Positions 1 through 13,016 are shown, numbered from the stretch's first letter. The stretch: 64,000 nucleotides of DNA from Nymphaea colorata (GCF_008831285.2 NC_045140.1:16674370-16738369); one strand, 5' to 3'. Numbers and translations are program-made. The notes: generated by a model not told the origin, from the letters alone.

Positions 1-716
1 TGCATGATCTTATCTCCCTTCTAAAGTGATTGTTTCCACTCAAATGAGACGAGAGTACTTTGATGGCAACAATACACCTAAAAGAAATTTGCCCACCCCT
101 AACAATGTGTTTCGATTAGCACTCTTTTCAAAGTGGAGTTCTTATAGTTTTCAGGTGACATTAAAAAATGAGTTTGAGAAAAAGAAAAACTCAATTTTAT
201 CAAAACCTAGTTTTCAAAAGGAGAAAATGTCGAAAGACACAGGACACAACCATACTGCACAACATATAAAAGAATTACTACCAAAACCAAAAAAAAAAAT
301 CTCTTGTTGCTGAAATATGCTTACTATGTCAGCCTTCAGAACGACAAGTCTCACATTACTGGATCCCATCCCTTAGTTTATGCAGGCACAGAAAGCTGCC
401 TTTTGAGTTTTGAGTAAAGAAAAGGGTGTAATCACATAAGCAGGAAGAAATAACGTATACGAAGGCTTCAAGAAAGGCTCAGCTTTATGAAGCATGTTGC
501 CAACTTACCATGCACCTTTTGCACTACAGACGTAAATTCTTAGAAAAACACCATTTCGTTGTTGAAAAATTTTGTGGTTCACACTTCCCAATTAGAAACT
601 CAGGGAGTATAAACCTATTATGCCAACTTCTTACACCCACAAAATATCAACAAAAGCATTTGCAAGAAAGTAGCAAGACGATTTTCAACTAAAATTTGTT
701 TTTGCTTCTCTTGCAG
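1..716. other. No gene recognised; left edge
   Basis: I see no convincing coding sequence here. The neighbouring DEAH10 gene would need its next exon (the helicase motif with the residues TGQ) on the minus strand to the left of 1067, and none is visible down to position 1. Either a long intron runs off the window or the gene is truncated. Confidence 0.5.
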
Positions 717-862
717 TCTTCAGTTTGTGTCCATTTCCTGAAGAAACAAAATTGATGGCTGGAATACCATTAGAGGAAAATTTGAAGCAGAACCATACAA
801 ATGGAAAACCGCTTCTCTGTAAAAATGGACCCAAATGTGAATGTAATTTACTTCAACGGGAG
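717..862 (+). other. Possible isolated plus-strand exon, unknown product
   Basis: A pyrimidine-rich tract ending in TTGCAG precedes 717, and a strong donor (GGGAG then GTAAGACTT) follows 862. One frame is open across the 146 bases and reads SLCPFPEETKLMAGIPLEE early and GKPLLCKNGPKCECN late. The Cys-rich end (C, x5, C, x, C) could bind zinc, but no family could be assigned. It points opposite to the adjacent helicase exons, so it would belong to a different transcript or be a captured fragment. The case rests on splice signals and an open frame only. Confidence 0.28.
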
Positions 863-1066
863 GTAAGACTTGTCCATTGGGAAGAATACTTTTTGTGTAT
901 ATTATACTGATACCACTTTGTTTTGCCGCAGACAGGAAACAGAATTTAGTTATGGAAGAAGACTTCATAAGAGGTTGTGCTATAAACGCCTTCAAAAAAA
1001 AATTCCTTGAATTTCAAACAAAAGAAATAAAAAGAGAAGTACAAATAAATTTCAATCCATAAGTAC

Positions 1067-2701
<1,635 letters not shown>

Positions 2702-3017
2702 CAGATACCTAGTCTTGTGCCTAGGCTCGCCTAAGCCCCTAGTGCTTGACTAGTCGGCTAGGCTGGTTCGTAGGTAACCTGACATGCAATCTGAAAACGC
2801 CTAGGTCATTGCAAGGGTGCCTAGTTTTGCCTATGCACTCTCTTTCTTTAGAAACATAAATTCTTTTTTCTCTCTTTTTCTTCTTCTTCTTTGTTTCCAA
2901 TCTGACGGCTTTTTTCATTTTTCTTCTTCTCTACTTTTATTGCGGATTTTCTTCTCTTCCACTAACTTTTTGGTGTTGCATGTGATTTTGTATTACAAAA
3001 TTATAAGTCACATGTAT

Positions 3018-3057
<40 letters not shown>

Positions 3058-4090
3058 CTATTGCTTTCTCTGTTTCAATGATAGAACACAGTTTTATGAA
3101 AAGCACTGTTAACATGGAAGTTGTAAGTATGTTAGGATTTATGTTCTCTCTTTAGAAGAAGAAAATCAGATGAATAATTTTAGCTTTGGTTTAGGCTTTT
3201 CGGTTTTAGAAATTATAACTACAGATTTAATTGTTGGTGTTTAGGAAATCATAAGATTTTGCATCCTCCATGATAATTGCAATGCAGCGACTTAGATTAT
3301 AAACTTGCTCTTTTTATGCTTTTCAATCTTTAACTTCAATTATTTAACTTTCTAAGTTATCCTTCTAAACATTCAATTATGTTTAGTGCTAACTGCTAAG
3401 AAATGTTCAATGTCTCAGTGTCTATGTGATTAAAAACGTTATCAAAACTCAAAAGGAACGTAGCCTTCTGTATATGCTTAACTAGTCCCCAGGGTTGGCA
3501 GATTGCCTAACCTGGCTGTTACTGGGCAACCTGCCGTCCAAACACCTGGTCGCACCTGCAGCACCTAGGCTCACTCAGGTACTCAATAGCCTAGGCTTCT
3601 TTACTTCAACAACCTAGATCATCTTCTTGTTTCTTTTAATTTTCCTTCTTCTTCCTCTTCCTTTTCCCTCTTCTCTATTGGAGACACTTTTTCTTTTTCT
3701 TTCTTTCTGCAATCTGAACTACTTACTTTTTTTTTTCCTTTTCCTGCTTTGATGCAGATTTTTTCCTCGCCACTTTTTATGTGGCACGTAATTTTTGCAC
3801 TAGAAGTATAGATTAGTTTTATGTTGTGTCAGTATTTTTAACTACTTTGCATTTCTTGTTCAATAAAACTATAATATATAAGACAGTTTTACGACAAGCA
3901 AGGTCAGCATGGAAGCTGTGAATATTTTAAGGGTTTATCTCCCCCATTTAGAAGAAGAATACATCGGTAATTTTTTACTTCAGTTTATTTTTAGATTTTA
4001 GATATTAGAATTTAGAGATTTAAGTGGTGCGTGTTTATGAGAACAAAAGATTTTCCATGCTCTAAAGCATTGAAAAGTGTTGATAATAAA
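2702..4090. repeat. Old direct duplication with CCTAGG-rich heads
   Basis: Two diverged units, about 2702-3290 and 3480-4090, follow the same order. Each starts with a GC-richer head full of CCTAG/GCCTAGGC words, continues with a long TTC/TTCTT pyrimidine tract, and ends with an AT-rich tail (around 3200 and 4000) containing a TTTAG..ATTTA pattern. A (GA)n microsatellite at 3023-3054 lies in the first unit. It resembles a decayed non-coding repeat element, possibly a MITE or SINE family. No termini could be fixed. Confidence 0.45.
3023..3054. repeat. (GA)n microsatellite
   Basis: Sixteen uninterrupted GA units. Confidence 0.95.
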
Positions 4091-7000
4091 CTGTACAATT
4101 TGATATTTCGATAATCTAATTATGCTTATTACCATGAGATATCAATTGTTTAATGTGGATGTCATCATGCATTTAATCATTTTCTTGTTATAAGTTCATG
4201 TCACCAGTTGTTCATTAACAAACACATCAAATTACTGTTAATTTTAATGATCAATAAAAGCACAGACAAAAAACAGCAGCTCACGCATTTACAAAAGGAG
4301 CTGCAAATCAGACCAGAGGAAACACCCTAAGCACATCCAATTATGGGTTTTGCAAAATGATGAGGAATCTAGGAAATTCCTCCAAAATCGGTGAAAGCTG
4401 ATGACCAAAACTGGCTGACCTTCTAATCTCCACTCCAACCATCTAAGCCAAAAGCTAGAGTCAGTTTCTTTTTTTTCTTTTCTTTTCTGAAGATGAGCAT
4501 GTTCTTATGATTCCATTAGTAGTCAAGCACCTTTTGTGGCATTTTCACTAAAAAGAAGTTAGCCAGGATCATACTTTGGGTTAGGACCAGTTTGCACTAG
4601 AAAGTCTCGCACATTCTAATGCACAGGTCATAGAGTGGCAGCTGAAAACGCGATCTTGTGAAAGAACTCGAGTTCAATAACCGAGATGCATCTCCCTTGG
4701 ATTAATCTGGTTGGTTGCTTATGCCGATCAAATTAGATAAAAGATATTGCCCAGCAATTTTAGAACCTTCACAATTTTCTTTCACCTTTTACTCTTCTTT
4801 TTTTCCTTTTGTGTTCAAAGGCTCGTATCAATAAAGGGCTTCTCTACTCATCTGGATAAGGAAGTACAGAAAAGGCCAAGAGAAACGTCAAGAACTCAAT
4901 ATGGATCTGTGCATAATCTGATAAGGTATCTGCCAAACCCGAGCTTGCCAAAACAAAGGAAAAAAAAAAGGTTCGTAGAGCCATTAAAACATACACACAG
5001 ACTAAGTTGGCTTGGGCAATTTCTCACCATCTGCAGAGATTGAACCAACAATAAAACATATACATACGCAAATACACATGAGAACATGCACCTTAATAGA
5101 AGGCAGATAACATAAACTCAATGATCAATAAAAAGCTTAATTTTCTTTTATCTGTTCCTTTATCTCTTTTCTCTTCTTGCTTCGTGCTCAATTAAGCATG
5201 CAGCTAGGCCCAGTTTCTTTTTCTTATCTTTTCCTTTCCCATTCTTGTTAAACCATCTTTGAATTAGTTGCATTGGGGAAGAAAAAGAAAAGATATAGAT
5301 GCAATCAATTTCGTCATATCCAATACTGAATGATCTAATTTGACATATCAAAAACTAACACATCCAAACTATCGTATGAGAACAGATTATTTAAACACAG
5401 TGCTAGATAATACATCTTCAGTGCATACTTCGAACCCTTGGATATAATTTCCTTATCTCCAGACAAGAATTTACCCGATCATGGAGGGAAATATTCAAAG
5501 GCATTCTCTGGTATTATGTATTAAAACTTAAAAGGTTACTGAGAAAAAACTTGCGTGTAGTTTTCCCACTTCCTGTCTCACAATTACAAGTGTCATTCTT
5601 CCTCACTTCCTCCACAATTCGTTGCTCAACTACAGGAAATTCACATCCATGCATAGATCAGAGTCCAGACCAATGCAGATACACCACTTGCTAGAAGCAG
5701 CATAAAACTACAGATTCTCAAGATAATCTTCTCTCCCTTGTCAGACAACCCATTTCCCTGCTTTGTTGATAGGATGAATGGTATACCATAGTCCATAAAG
5801 CATGCTTAATATGCAGTTACATGATAATTTTGATTTTCTTAATGTCAATACCTGATGCTATGGGCAAGGACCGTCTTTGTTTTGCTATCTCCTGCCTCCT
5901 GAATCATGCGAACAAAGTACGACAAAGAATTCTGATTAGTTCATTTACAAAAAAGATTAGATTGTGAATCATGCAATGCCACAGTTTCTAAGTATGATAC
6001 TTTATATTCAACAGTACCTGGATCGTTGACTGTGTCAGAAGCTAAGAACAAAAGCAGCAATAACTATTTCAGCTACACCCTCAAATAAGAATAAGATAAC
6101 AGAAAAACTGCCCCAAGATATCATAATAAGGCCTTTGTTGAAATGGAAGTCGGAGGGTTGCTGAACAGAAAAATCATCTAAGCTAGTGTGTTCCAGCCTC
6201 CAGGTAAGGAAGAACCTCAAGAAAGAAAGAAAAAAGAAGCCAACTCAAAGTGTTAGGCGTCGAGTATAAGATTATGGGACTGATCCAGTAGTGCTTTATA
6301 TATATGGTCGAAGGAACTGAGTTGGGAATCATCATGGGCATTGAATGTCTGGCCCCTCTGGTGAGGAGATCCCTGATCGGGGAGTAGGGGTGAGTGATGC
6401 ATTGTTGGGTTTCTTTTGTAAAGGGGGGTGATCCTTGTTATAATGGCTAACACAAAGAAGCATGAATGCTTAGTAAAGTCGTTAGTTAAATTAGATACAT
6501 GCATAGCTACGTGGCAGAAATGTTCTAGTAAGACATCTGTGAAAAAGATATCATACCGTAAACTGCACAGAATTGTGCTGACTGAGTCTATTGACAAATG
6601 TGAAAAGATTCACAGAAAGAAAACAGAATCCTGCATTTACCAAAGCAAGCTGAAACTTAAAACAGCAAACTGAAACAGGTCCAATAATTCAGTTAAGCGA
6701 ACACTCTTCACATAGGTATAGGCTTGACACATAGGCAGAGGCATGAATTATAACATTAGTTGTTAAGGCGTGGACTAGTCCACGCCCGTCGCCTAAGTTC
6801 ATCGCTTAGGCAACCTGTGATGGACTGGCGCCTGTGTGCCTAAGTCCAGGGGAAGGTGAATTTTGAAAGTCACCTCCAAATTAAGTCCTGTAATTTTATT
6901 ATACACTGTTATACCGTACATACTTATGTTATATGCAGTTATATTACATAATATGTATTCTTTAAGTATACTTCGCTGTACATTAATTACATCTTCTATA

Positions 7001-7138
7001 CTCATATTCTATATGAAGAAGACCAGTATGTTCCGAGTCATGCACACATATGACCCATGGGCCGGACTCCTATGGCCTGCTCACAAGAGGAGATAATTGA
7101 GTTGAACGTTGATTTTGGGGTGGGGGGTCCTAGTTGAG
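4091..7138. other. Non-coding interval between DEAH10 fragment and ZYP1 copy
   Basis: No exon was recognised on either strand. Around 6760-6860 there is another CCTA/GGCG-rich patch similar in style to the heads at 2.7 and 3.5 kb, with a perfect 20-base palindrome at 6767-6786 (centre ACTAGT). The rest is unremarkable AT-rich DNA. Confidence 0.5.
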
Positions 7139-7232
7139 AAAACACATAGAGAAAATTAATTTTCCACATGTTGCCAAAATATCGCAAAACACATAGAGAA
7201 AATTAATTTTCGACATGTTGCCAAAATATCAC
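7139..7232. repeat. 47-bp tandem duplication
   Basis: Two near-identical 47-base units, 7139-7185 and 7186-7232, both begin AAAACACATAGAGAAAATTA. They lie just 3' of the last recognisable ZYP1 exon, in its downstream or intronic sequence. Confidence 0.9.
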
Positions 7233-7389
7233 CTTCGAATACCTTTTTTCAACTGTAGAGTGAAATATAAAATATATGGATTTAATTGTAACCATTTTCT
7301 ACTAGTGAAATCACCAGCACATGCTACTAAACCAGAAGCATGTCTAGTTCCTTTACATAGAACATACAACTTTTCTAACTAAAACCTAC

Positions 7390-9637
7390 CAAAGCATCAT
7401 GCTCATCCTTAACCTGAGAAAGATGCTCGAGTTCCTTTTCGCGGAGTTGCTTCAGTGCTTCGTCATGTTCCCTCTCAGTTTCAGTCAAAATATTGTTTTG
7501 CCTAATTTCGAGACTAGTATAACTCAGGATAGTCTAACAAAGCCACAAGCACCCATAACTAGACCAAAGGACCAATACAACTAGGGAAGGAGGGACCTCT
7601 TCCTTCTCCAACTTGATGATTTCCCATTTCAACAGCTCATATTTCATCCGGATGCATTCCTCGGAAAACAGTAGCATGATCACCTTTCTTGCAAAGAAAA
7701 GTAGTTGCCATCAGTCCGTTGTCAGGAGAAAGGTACCCGATCATTTCTTTGAGAAATCTCCTTTAAGTGCCTCAGTGACTCTTTAACTGTTTGGCTTCCA
7801 GCATCATCACATACTTCTTTTTGGCTTCAGCAAGAGAGCACTCAACAGCACTAAGTGACGACTGCACCTGCAAGAAAAAGTGACACCATGTGTGGCAGGA
7901 CCAACCATGTTGATAAATGATAATCTTTTGAGCCCAATTAATAAAGAATACCTGCACAATGTTCCCAACCAATTCCTTCTCCTTTTCTTTAAGATTCAAT
8001 TCAACCTTTTCCCTGTCATCCAGCTGAACAGTGAACACGAAGCAGCCTGATTTGGATCTCCAATGATTCCACACGCTTGCAATTCTTCTCAATATCTTCA
8101 TGAAGAGCATCAATTTCATCTTTTTTTCCCTGCAACAGAGACCCTGTTTTTCTTGAGCATCTCGGTTGAGTGATTCCAAACTCAAGATTTGCATCTTTAA
8201 CTCTTGCTGAAATTCCAATCTCTCAGAGATGGGCCACAATGCAGAACTTTTAACCAAGTAATATCCAGTCATACCTTTTGATCTTCAAATTTACTCAAGG
8301 TTTTTGATGACTGATACTTTCTCTTCTAGCTCAGCAATTGTGGCCATCAATTCAGTCTCCTTTGATCTGAAGCGTTCTCCAATTCAAGTTGAGATTTCTG
8401 AATTTTCTCCCTTGCAATTTCACGTTCCTCCTTGATTTGCAAAGTTACATCATCCCGGTCCCTGCAAAGCTCTATTAACTGATTTTTTAAAAGTGAAAAA
8501 GCAACTAACATTTTCAGAAAGTACGGTTGAGACAGCAGCCGGTTTTTTTTTTTTTTAATCCTTTGGAAACGTACATTTGTACAGTGAAAGCACTATCTGC
8601 ACATTCCAGCTTGAAGGTTAATGAATTCAGCTTTATGTTTAAATCATCGAATGCTACTGAACTCGCAGCCAATTTATTCTCGAAGCACTTCTTGTCTCTC
8701 TCAGCTTCTCAAAACGAAATAATATCATTTTTTTTTTTTTGTGTAACGCCCTCTTATGGCTAAACCAGACAGCCAAACTCTTCAAGGAAATACTGGATTT
8801 AAGTTCAGATGCAAATGCACTATACCAAGAAAACAACGGCTGCTACCTTCCTCCACCTGCTGAGCAAGTCGCTGCAGAGCCTCTCTCAGTTGATCAGGCA
8901 ATGACTCATTTAAGCATCATTTTTAATCCAAACTACTCCATATCTTTGAATCTTCACCCTGTTTTACTTTCAGCCTTGCATTTTCATTGTTTACGCTTTG
9001 TAACTTTGCCTCAAGGGCATGAATTCGATCTGTCAATTTCTTCAGTCTCAAACTCTGCAACATGAATGGCGAAGTACGAATTCCCAAAGACATTCCTTTT
9101 CAAGTAAAAGTGACGTATTCGCAGTTTTAAATGCAACAGATTGATTTACACTAAAAATCGTCCTGAAAGGACCAAGACAGCATAAATTTCGTGTTGGAAA
9201 AACAAAAATCGGACCTCAACCAAACATTTAAACATCCAAATGGTATTCAACGGTCAAAAACAATTGAGCGAGGTAAAGATGAACTCAGAGGAAACGAAGA
9301 AAAGATATCGAATGATGATCAAGAAACACAGGTAGGACATACGGCCATTTCGAGTTCTGAATTGGCAGAATCTTGATCCTTAACCATTTTCTCTGAAAAT
9401 TAAGAATTAAAGAGAAATCGTCATCAACGTGTCTCAAATCTCATTTTTCCTGCTAGACGAAAAACCAAGAAAACAGAATTTCCAGAAACTACCGCCAGTA
9501 ATGTTTAGATTGACCAAACTTTTCCCCGATATGCCAGCGAAAGACATCTGTAATGGAATCTTGAAGCTTCTTGAAGTTTCATTGAGTGATATGAGTTGAT
9601 CCAGCGGGTTCAGAGTTGAAGAACTTGTATTCTGCAT
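7390..9637 (-). pseudogene. Decayed, internally deleted copy of ZYP1 (synaptonemal complex transverse filament)
   Basis: ZYP1 is the coiled-coil transverse filament of the plant synaptonemal complex and controls meiotic crossover number. Exons on the minus strand: 9637-9493 (start MQNTSSSTLNPLDQLISL), 9392-9343 (EKMVKDQDSANSELEMA), 9054-8847 (ALEAKLQSVNNENARLKVKQ), 8704 to about 8585 (AERDKKCFENKLAASS), 8461-8275 (RDDVTLQIKEEREIAREK), about 8222-7952 (KEKEKELVGN), 7867-7737 (AEAKKKYVMMLEAKQLK, then RHLKEISQRND after a shift), about 7690-7597 (RMKYELLKWEIIKLEKEE) and about 7474-7390 (REHDEALKQLREKELEHL). GT-AG sites and reading phase fit for the first four. Two stop codons lie at 8925-8923 and 8919-8917, and further frameshifts occur in the exons from 8461, 8222 and 7867. 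Roughly 250 residues of the middle rod and the C-terminus are absent compared with the roughly 860-residue family. Identity is based on remembered ZYP1 motifs; a functional short isoform is unlikely. Confidence 0.8.
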
Positions 9638-9850
9638 CGAGGGAGAATCGTTTGCGTTCCGAGAAATTGACCTTGGAGGGGCGATTAAAAAAGAAGGCCG
9701 CCAAAGGAGACAATGAAGAAAATGACGTATAGAAAAATCTAGCGGGACAGACGAATGAGTAGAGGAAAGGAGAGGGAGATGGAGACAAAAAGGAGAAAAA
9801 AGCGAGGGAGAGAGTGACAATTGAAATGAGAAAGGAAGCGGGAAATCTTG

Positions 9851-9858
9851 CTTTTATA
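9851..9858 (-). promoter_or_regulatory. TATA box of the ZYP1 copy
   Basis: On the minus strand the sequence reads TATAAAAG, about 215 bases upstream of the ZYP1 start codon. This is a plausible core promoter with transcription starting near 9820. The 5' leader between is purine-rich on the plus strand (pyrimidine-rich in the mRNA sense), as is common in plant leaders. Confidence 0.6.
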
Positions 9859-9884
9859 GTGGAGCGCTGTTGGGTCACACGTAA

Positions 9885-10066
9885 ACGTAAGTTACGCGTT
9901 CTCGACAATGTGGACGACACGGAAACGGTAACGGCCTGGCGTATCACACGTAAGTTACGCGTTCTCGACAATGTGGACGACACGGAAACGGTAACGGCCT
10001 GGCGTATCACACGTAAGTTACGCGTTCTCGACAATGTGGACGACACGAAAACGGTAACGGTCTGGC
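9885..10066. repeat. Three-copy 63-bp promoter minisatellite
   Basis: Near-identical 63-base units begin at 9885, 9948 and 10011, each starting ACGTAAGTTACGCG; the third is truncated near its end. The array lies 27 bases upstream of the ZYP1 TATA box. Each unit contains one ACGCGT and two AACGG-type words (AAACGGTAACGGCC). It is much richer in GC and CpG than its surroundings. Because 63 is a multiple of three it opens long frames on both strands, which are artefacts. The AACGG words resemble the core of plant M-phase (3R-MYB) elements; that functional link is inference. Confidence 0.92.
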
Positions 10067-11774
10067 CTAATCACTAGAAATTTCGTTTACGGACGGAAAT
10101 CAAGATTTACATCATTGAAAAATAAAACTTGCTAAGGATGATGCATTACTTTCACATAAAAAAGCTTATGGTGCTCAATTAACTTTATGAAATAGTCCGG
10201 AAGGTGCAATTTAGTTGCTGCCAACAAGTTTCTACATGTGTGGTATATTATCAACGAAGTACTTAAGATAGGACAAACTTAATATTGCTATATGCGGTTT
10301 ACGTGTAAAATGGCAGAATGTGTAGGTTTTCTTTAATTTCAAACTTTATAAAAAAATGAATAGATTTGGTTTTGAATTCTTAATTAATTAATTAATTGCA
10401 TATGTTGAACACGCAGTCCATCAATTTACTAATTATAAGCTAGCTAGAAAATACTGGCAACAATTTCGTTTGTGTTCTCAAAAAGAAGAGCGAGAAGCCA
10501 TTTGATAAGAAGTAGCCTGACTAATTCCCACTCTAAATAATTTGAGAAGCCATTAGTTTATAAAATTCAATTTATTCACTTCCCCACTCTCACTTCATAT
10601 GTCCACTTCATGTGCTACATGATAACCACAGGAAAATTCCTGCATGCACCTTTCACATAGTTAGTGGATTCGCTTCAGAATTGGCCGAGATTTTTTGAGA
10701 GATTCTCAGGATAATGAAGGTTCGAGATAATTATCACTATAGTTGGAGCAACTAAAGTGATAATGTTGTTTCTTGTCCACTAATGGTGCGGTTTCGGTAA
10801 GACTGGCCTGTTTAGTTAATCAATTAGATATAGTGATCGGCAAATTAACATGCATACATAATCCAAAGTCAGTGTGAACAAAGTACAAAAACACTATTAG
10901 TTAGCAAACTCTGTGAATCACAAGATCGATCTAGGACGTTCAAAGCATTTGGATTCCCACTTATTAAAGCGCCCATTCAAGTTCGGAATGCGGCCCATAT
11001 GGAAAATAAGGTGAAACTAATATTGACCTGAAAGATCTATTAATTGCGTGTTGATCCAGAAGAAATTCATTAATAAGAGTCTCTGTTTCAAGAGTTTTTA
11101 CAACAGGTAATTGCGTGTTGTGACTTAGAATGTAATGTAAAAATTTGGGAAGTTGATTTATAGAATTACTAAAGTAATCAAGATAAAGCTTGTGACTATA
11201 AGCATAAACAAAGTTTAAAAATTAACAATCATTAGTTTTGCATCTGTCCTCTATTAGTTTAACTTAAAATGTTTTAACCATCATCTTATTCTCCTTGAAG
11301 TTCTACCTTTTTTCAGGACAGGACACATAGATTCTTGTCATTTTCTTATGGTCCTTCATAGTTGATTTGTATCGCATTTTCTTTTTGGAATGTAGCAGCA
11401 GGTTCTTTTTCAATCAATGCATAAGAAGCCTCATAAAATGAAGTAATGACATGCATATATAATAATATATATGTATACATATATATATATATATTTATTT
11501 ATTTATATAGTTATATTATATTTCTTAGATGAATTTTTATGTGCAGCTTTTTTTACTGGTGGTCTAAATTCAAAACTAGAATTCTGGAATTCTCAATTTA
11601 TTATTAGTCGATACCAGGTTTTCAGTCCTAGAGATGATACTGATGTGAGATCCTGGTTGCTGATGTGCTATGAACGCTGCAAACGTGCATGACAAATTGA
11701 GGTTGCAAGTGAGAAATGTTTGTTGAATAGTAGTTTGTTGAAAGTTAAATGTTGATGAGGTATCTCTCTTTCAG
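10067..11774. other. Intergenic, no gene recognised
   Basis: AT-rich sequence upstream of the ZYP1 copy, with a (TTAA)n run near 10380 and an (AT)n tract at about 11455-11510. At 11530-11690 a plus-strand frame reads FSPRDDTDVRSWLLMCYERC, which looks exon-like but could not be assigned. Confidence 0.5.
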
Positions 11775-11837
11775 GGCCTTACAGGTCTGTTAGAGTCACC
11801 AATTCAAGGAGCTGAGAGACATGGGCTTCCTGGAGTA
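11775..11837 (+). pseudogene. VPS13-type protein, single exon fragment (copy 1)
   Basis: After the acceptor TCTCTCTTTCAG the frame reads GLTGLLESPIQGAERHG followed by LPGV. This matches the C-terminal helical repeat of plant VPS13-like bridge lipid-transfer proteins (typical form: GLTGLLQSPI-GAE-HGLPGV). The match stops at GV, where the family continues with LSGIALGVTGL; here the frame turns into unrelated residues. The proteins are several thousand residues long, so this is one short relic. A second copy with the same flank lies at 18444-18476. Confidence 0.6.
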
Positions 11838-12550
11838 TATCTAAATGCGGTTAAATCAGTTGAACTTCTAATCCGTGTAAACGCAAAAATTTTAATTTCA
11901 AAGCCTACAGTTATCATCACATCAGCCAGCCATATTGCAATCTAGACGCCAATGCTAGATTCATAATGCCATCTTCAGGCAATAGAACCATCCATATAGA
12001 TATATAATACATGATAACAAGGAAATATCTTAAATCTTCAAAAGTGCAAAAAAAGAAAGAAAAGGCGCTGAAAAATACTCACTTCATGTTTCAACTGCAT
12101 CATGGCATTGTACATGGCAAACCCTTCATGATTAGTTCATTTTTCTGCATTTTTTGTTCCCTTGCAGATCAAACGAAAGGAACCACATTACCGGTTAGAA
12201 AAATATCAACCAAAGAAACAAATCAATTTTAACCTACAACTCCGAGTTCCCTCCACACCTTTTAGGCTCTGTTGCCATGCACCTTTCTCAGCCAAGTGAG
12301 GTGATCCAACAGAACTACCATTAGTTCCATCTCGCTGGTTCTTTTCTGAGCAAGGCTCCGAGCCTTATCTCTGAAATGGGAAGACATTGGTGCAACGTAA
12401 GTAAATCATAACCAAACCATGAAAGTTGAAGACCTCTGAACAAATTATATATCAAAAGAATAAAGGCTGATGGATGAAATGGACATACAACAGGTAATAG
12501 CGTGGAAGGTAGAAATTCATTTCCTTGGAATGAAACTTGTTATAAAGAGA
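11838..12550. other. Intergenic with a possible minus-strand exon near 12230-12360
   Basis: On the minus strand, just after TTTCAG/ATAAG acceptor-like sites at about 12355-12371, one frame is open to about 12235 and reads NQRDGTNGSSVGSPHLAEKG then AWQQSLKGVEGTRS. A second minus-strand scrap near 12095-12140 reads GFAMYNAMMQLKHE. The composition is coding-like, but I recognise neither. Confidence 0.3.
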
Positions 12551-13016
12551 CCCACTTTTGTTTAAAAGGATCTAGCAACCTCTTGTTAATTTTTGAAGGG
12601 TGGGCATTTTGCCTTCATAAATCACGAAGACTGGAGTATTTTATTGGAAAAAAGAAGTGTTTGATCAGCTATATTGACGTGATTTACACTTGTTAATATT
12701 TGCTCTGTTTTACTCTGTTCATATTCTCTGTTTCTTACCCCGTTTTTGTTCATTTTGTGGTACTAGTATTATTGTCTCTACTTGGACAGAAGCCCACTTT
12801 TGTTTGAAAAGATCTGGCAACCTCATATTTTTTGAAGAGTGCCCATCTTGCCTTCATAAATCACGAAGACTTTAGTATTTTACTGGAAAAAAAGATGTGT
12901 TTGATCAGCTATATTGACGTGATTTACACTTGTTAATATTTGCACTGATTTACAATAATAATATTCTTTGTTTCTTGCGCAGTTTTTGTTCATTCTATGG
13001 TACTAGTAATATTGTT
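12551..13016. repeat. Tandem duplication, about 230 bp per unit
   Basis: Unit 1 (12551-12777) and unit 2 (12793-13016) share the order CCCACTTTTGTTT, GCCTTCATAAATCACGAAGA, TGTTTGATCAGCTATATTGA and GGTACTAGTA, with about 10-15% divergence by eye. No coding potential was recognised. Confidence 0.85.

Noticed and set aside
720-995. Minus-strand 91-residue frame as the next DEAH10 exon
   Set aside because: None of the expected post-motif-III helicase residues (TGQ..IE, SALP..Q, ATNIAETS) occur in it.
9579-10077. Long open frames on both strands across the 63-bp array
   Set aside because: The repeat length is a multiple of three, so the frames are automatic. No protein similarity, and the array sits at a promoter.
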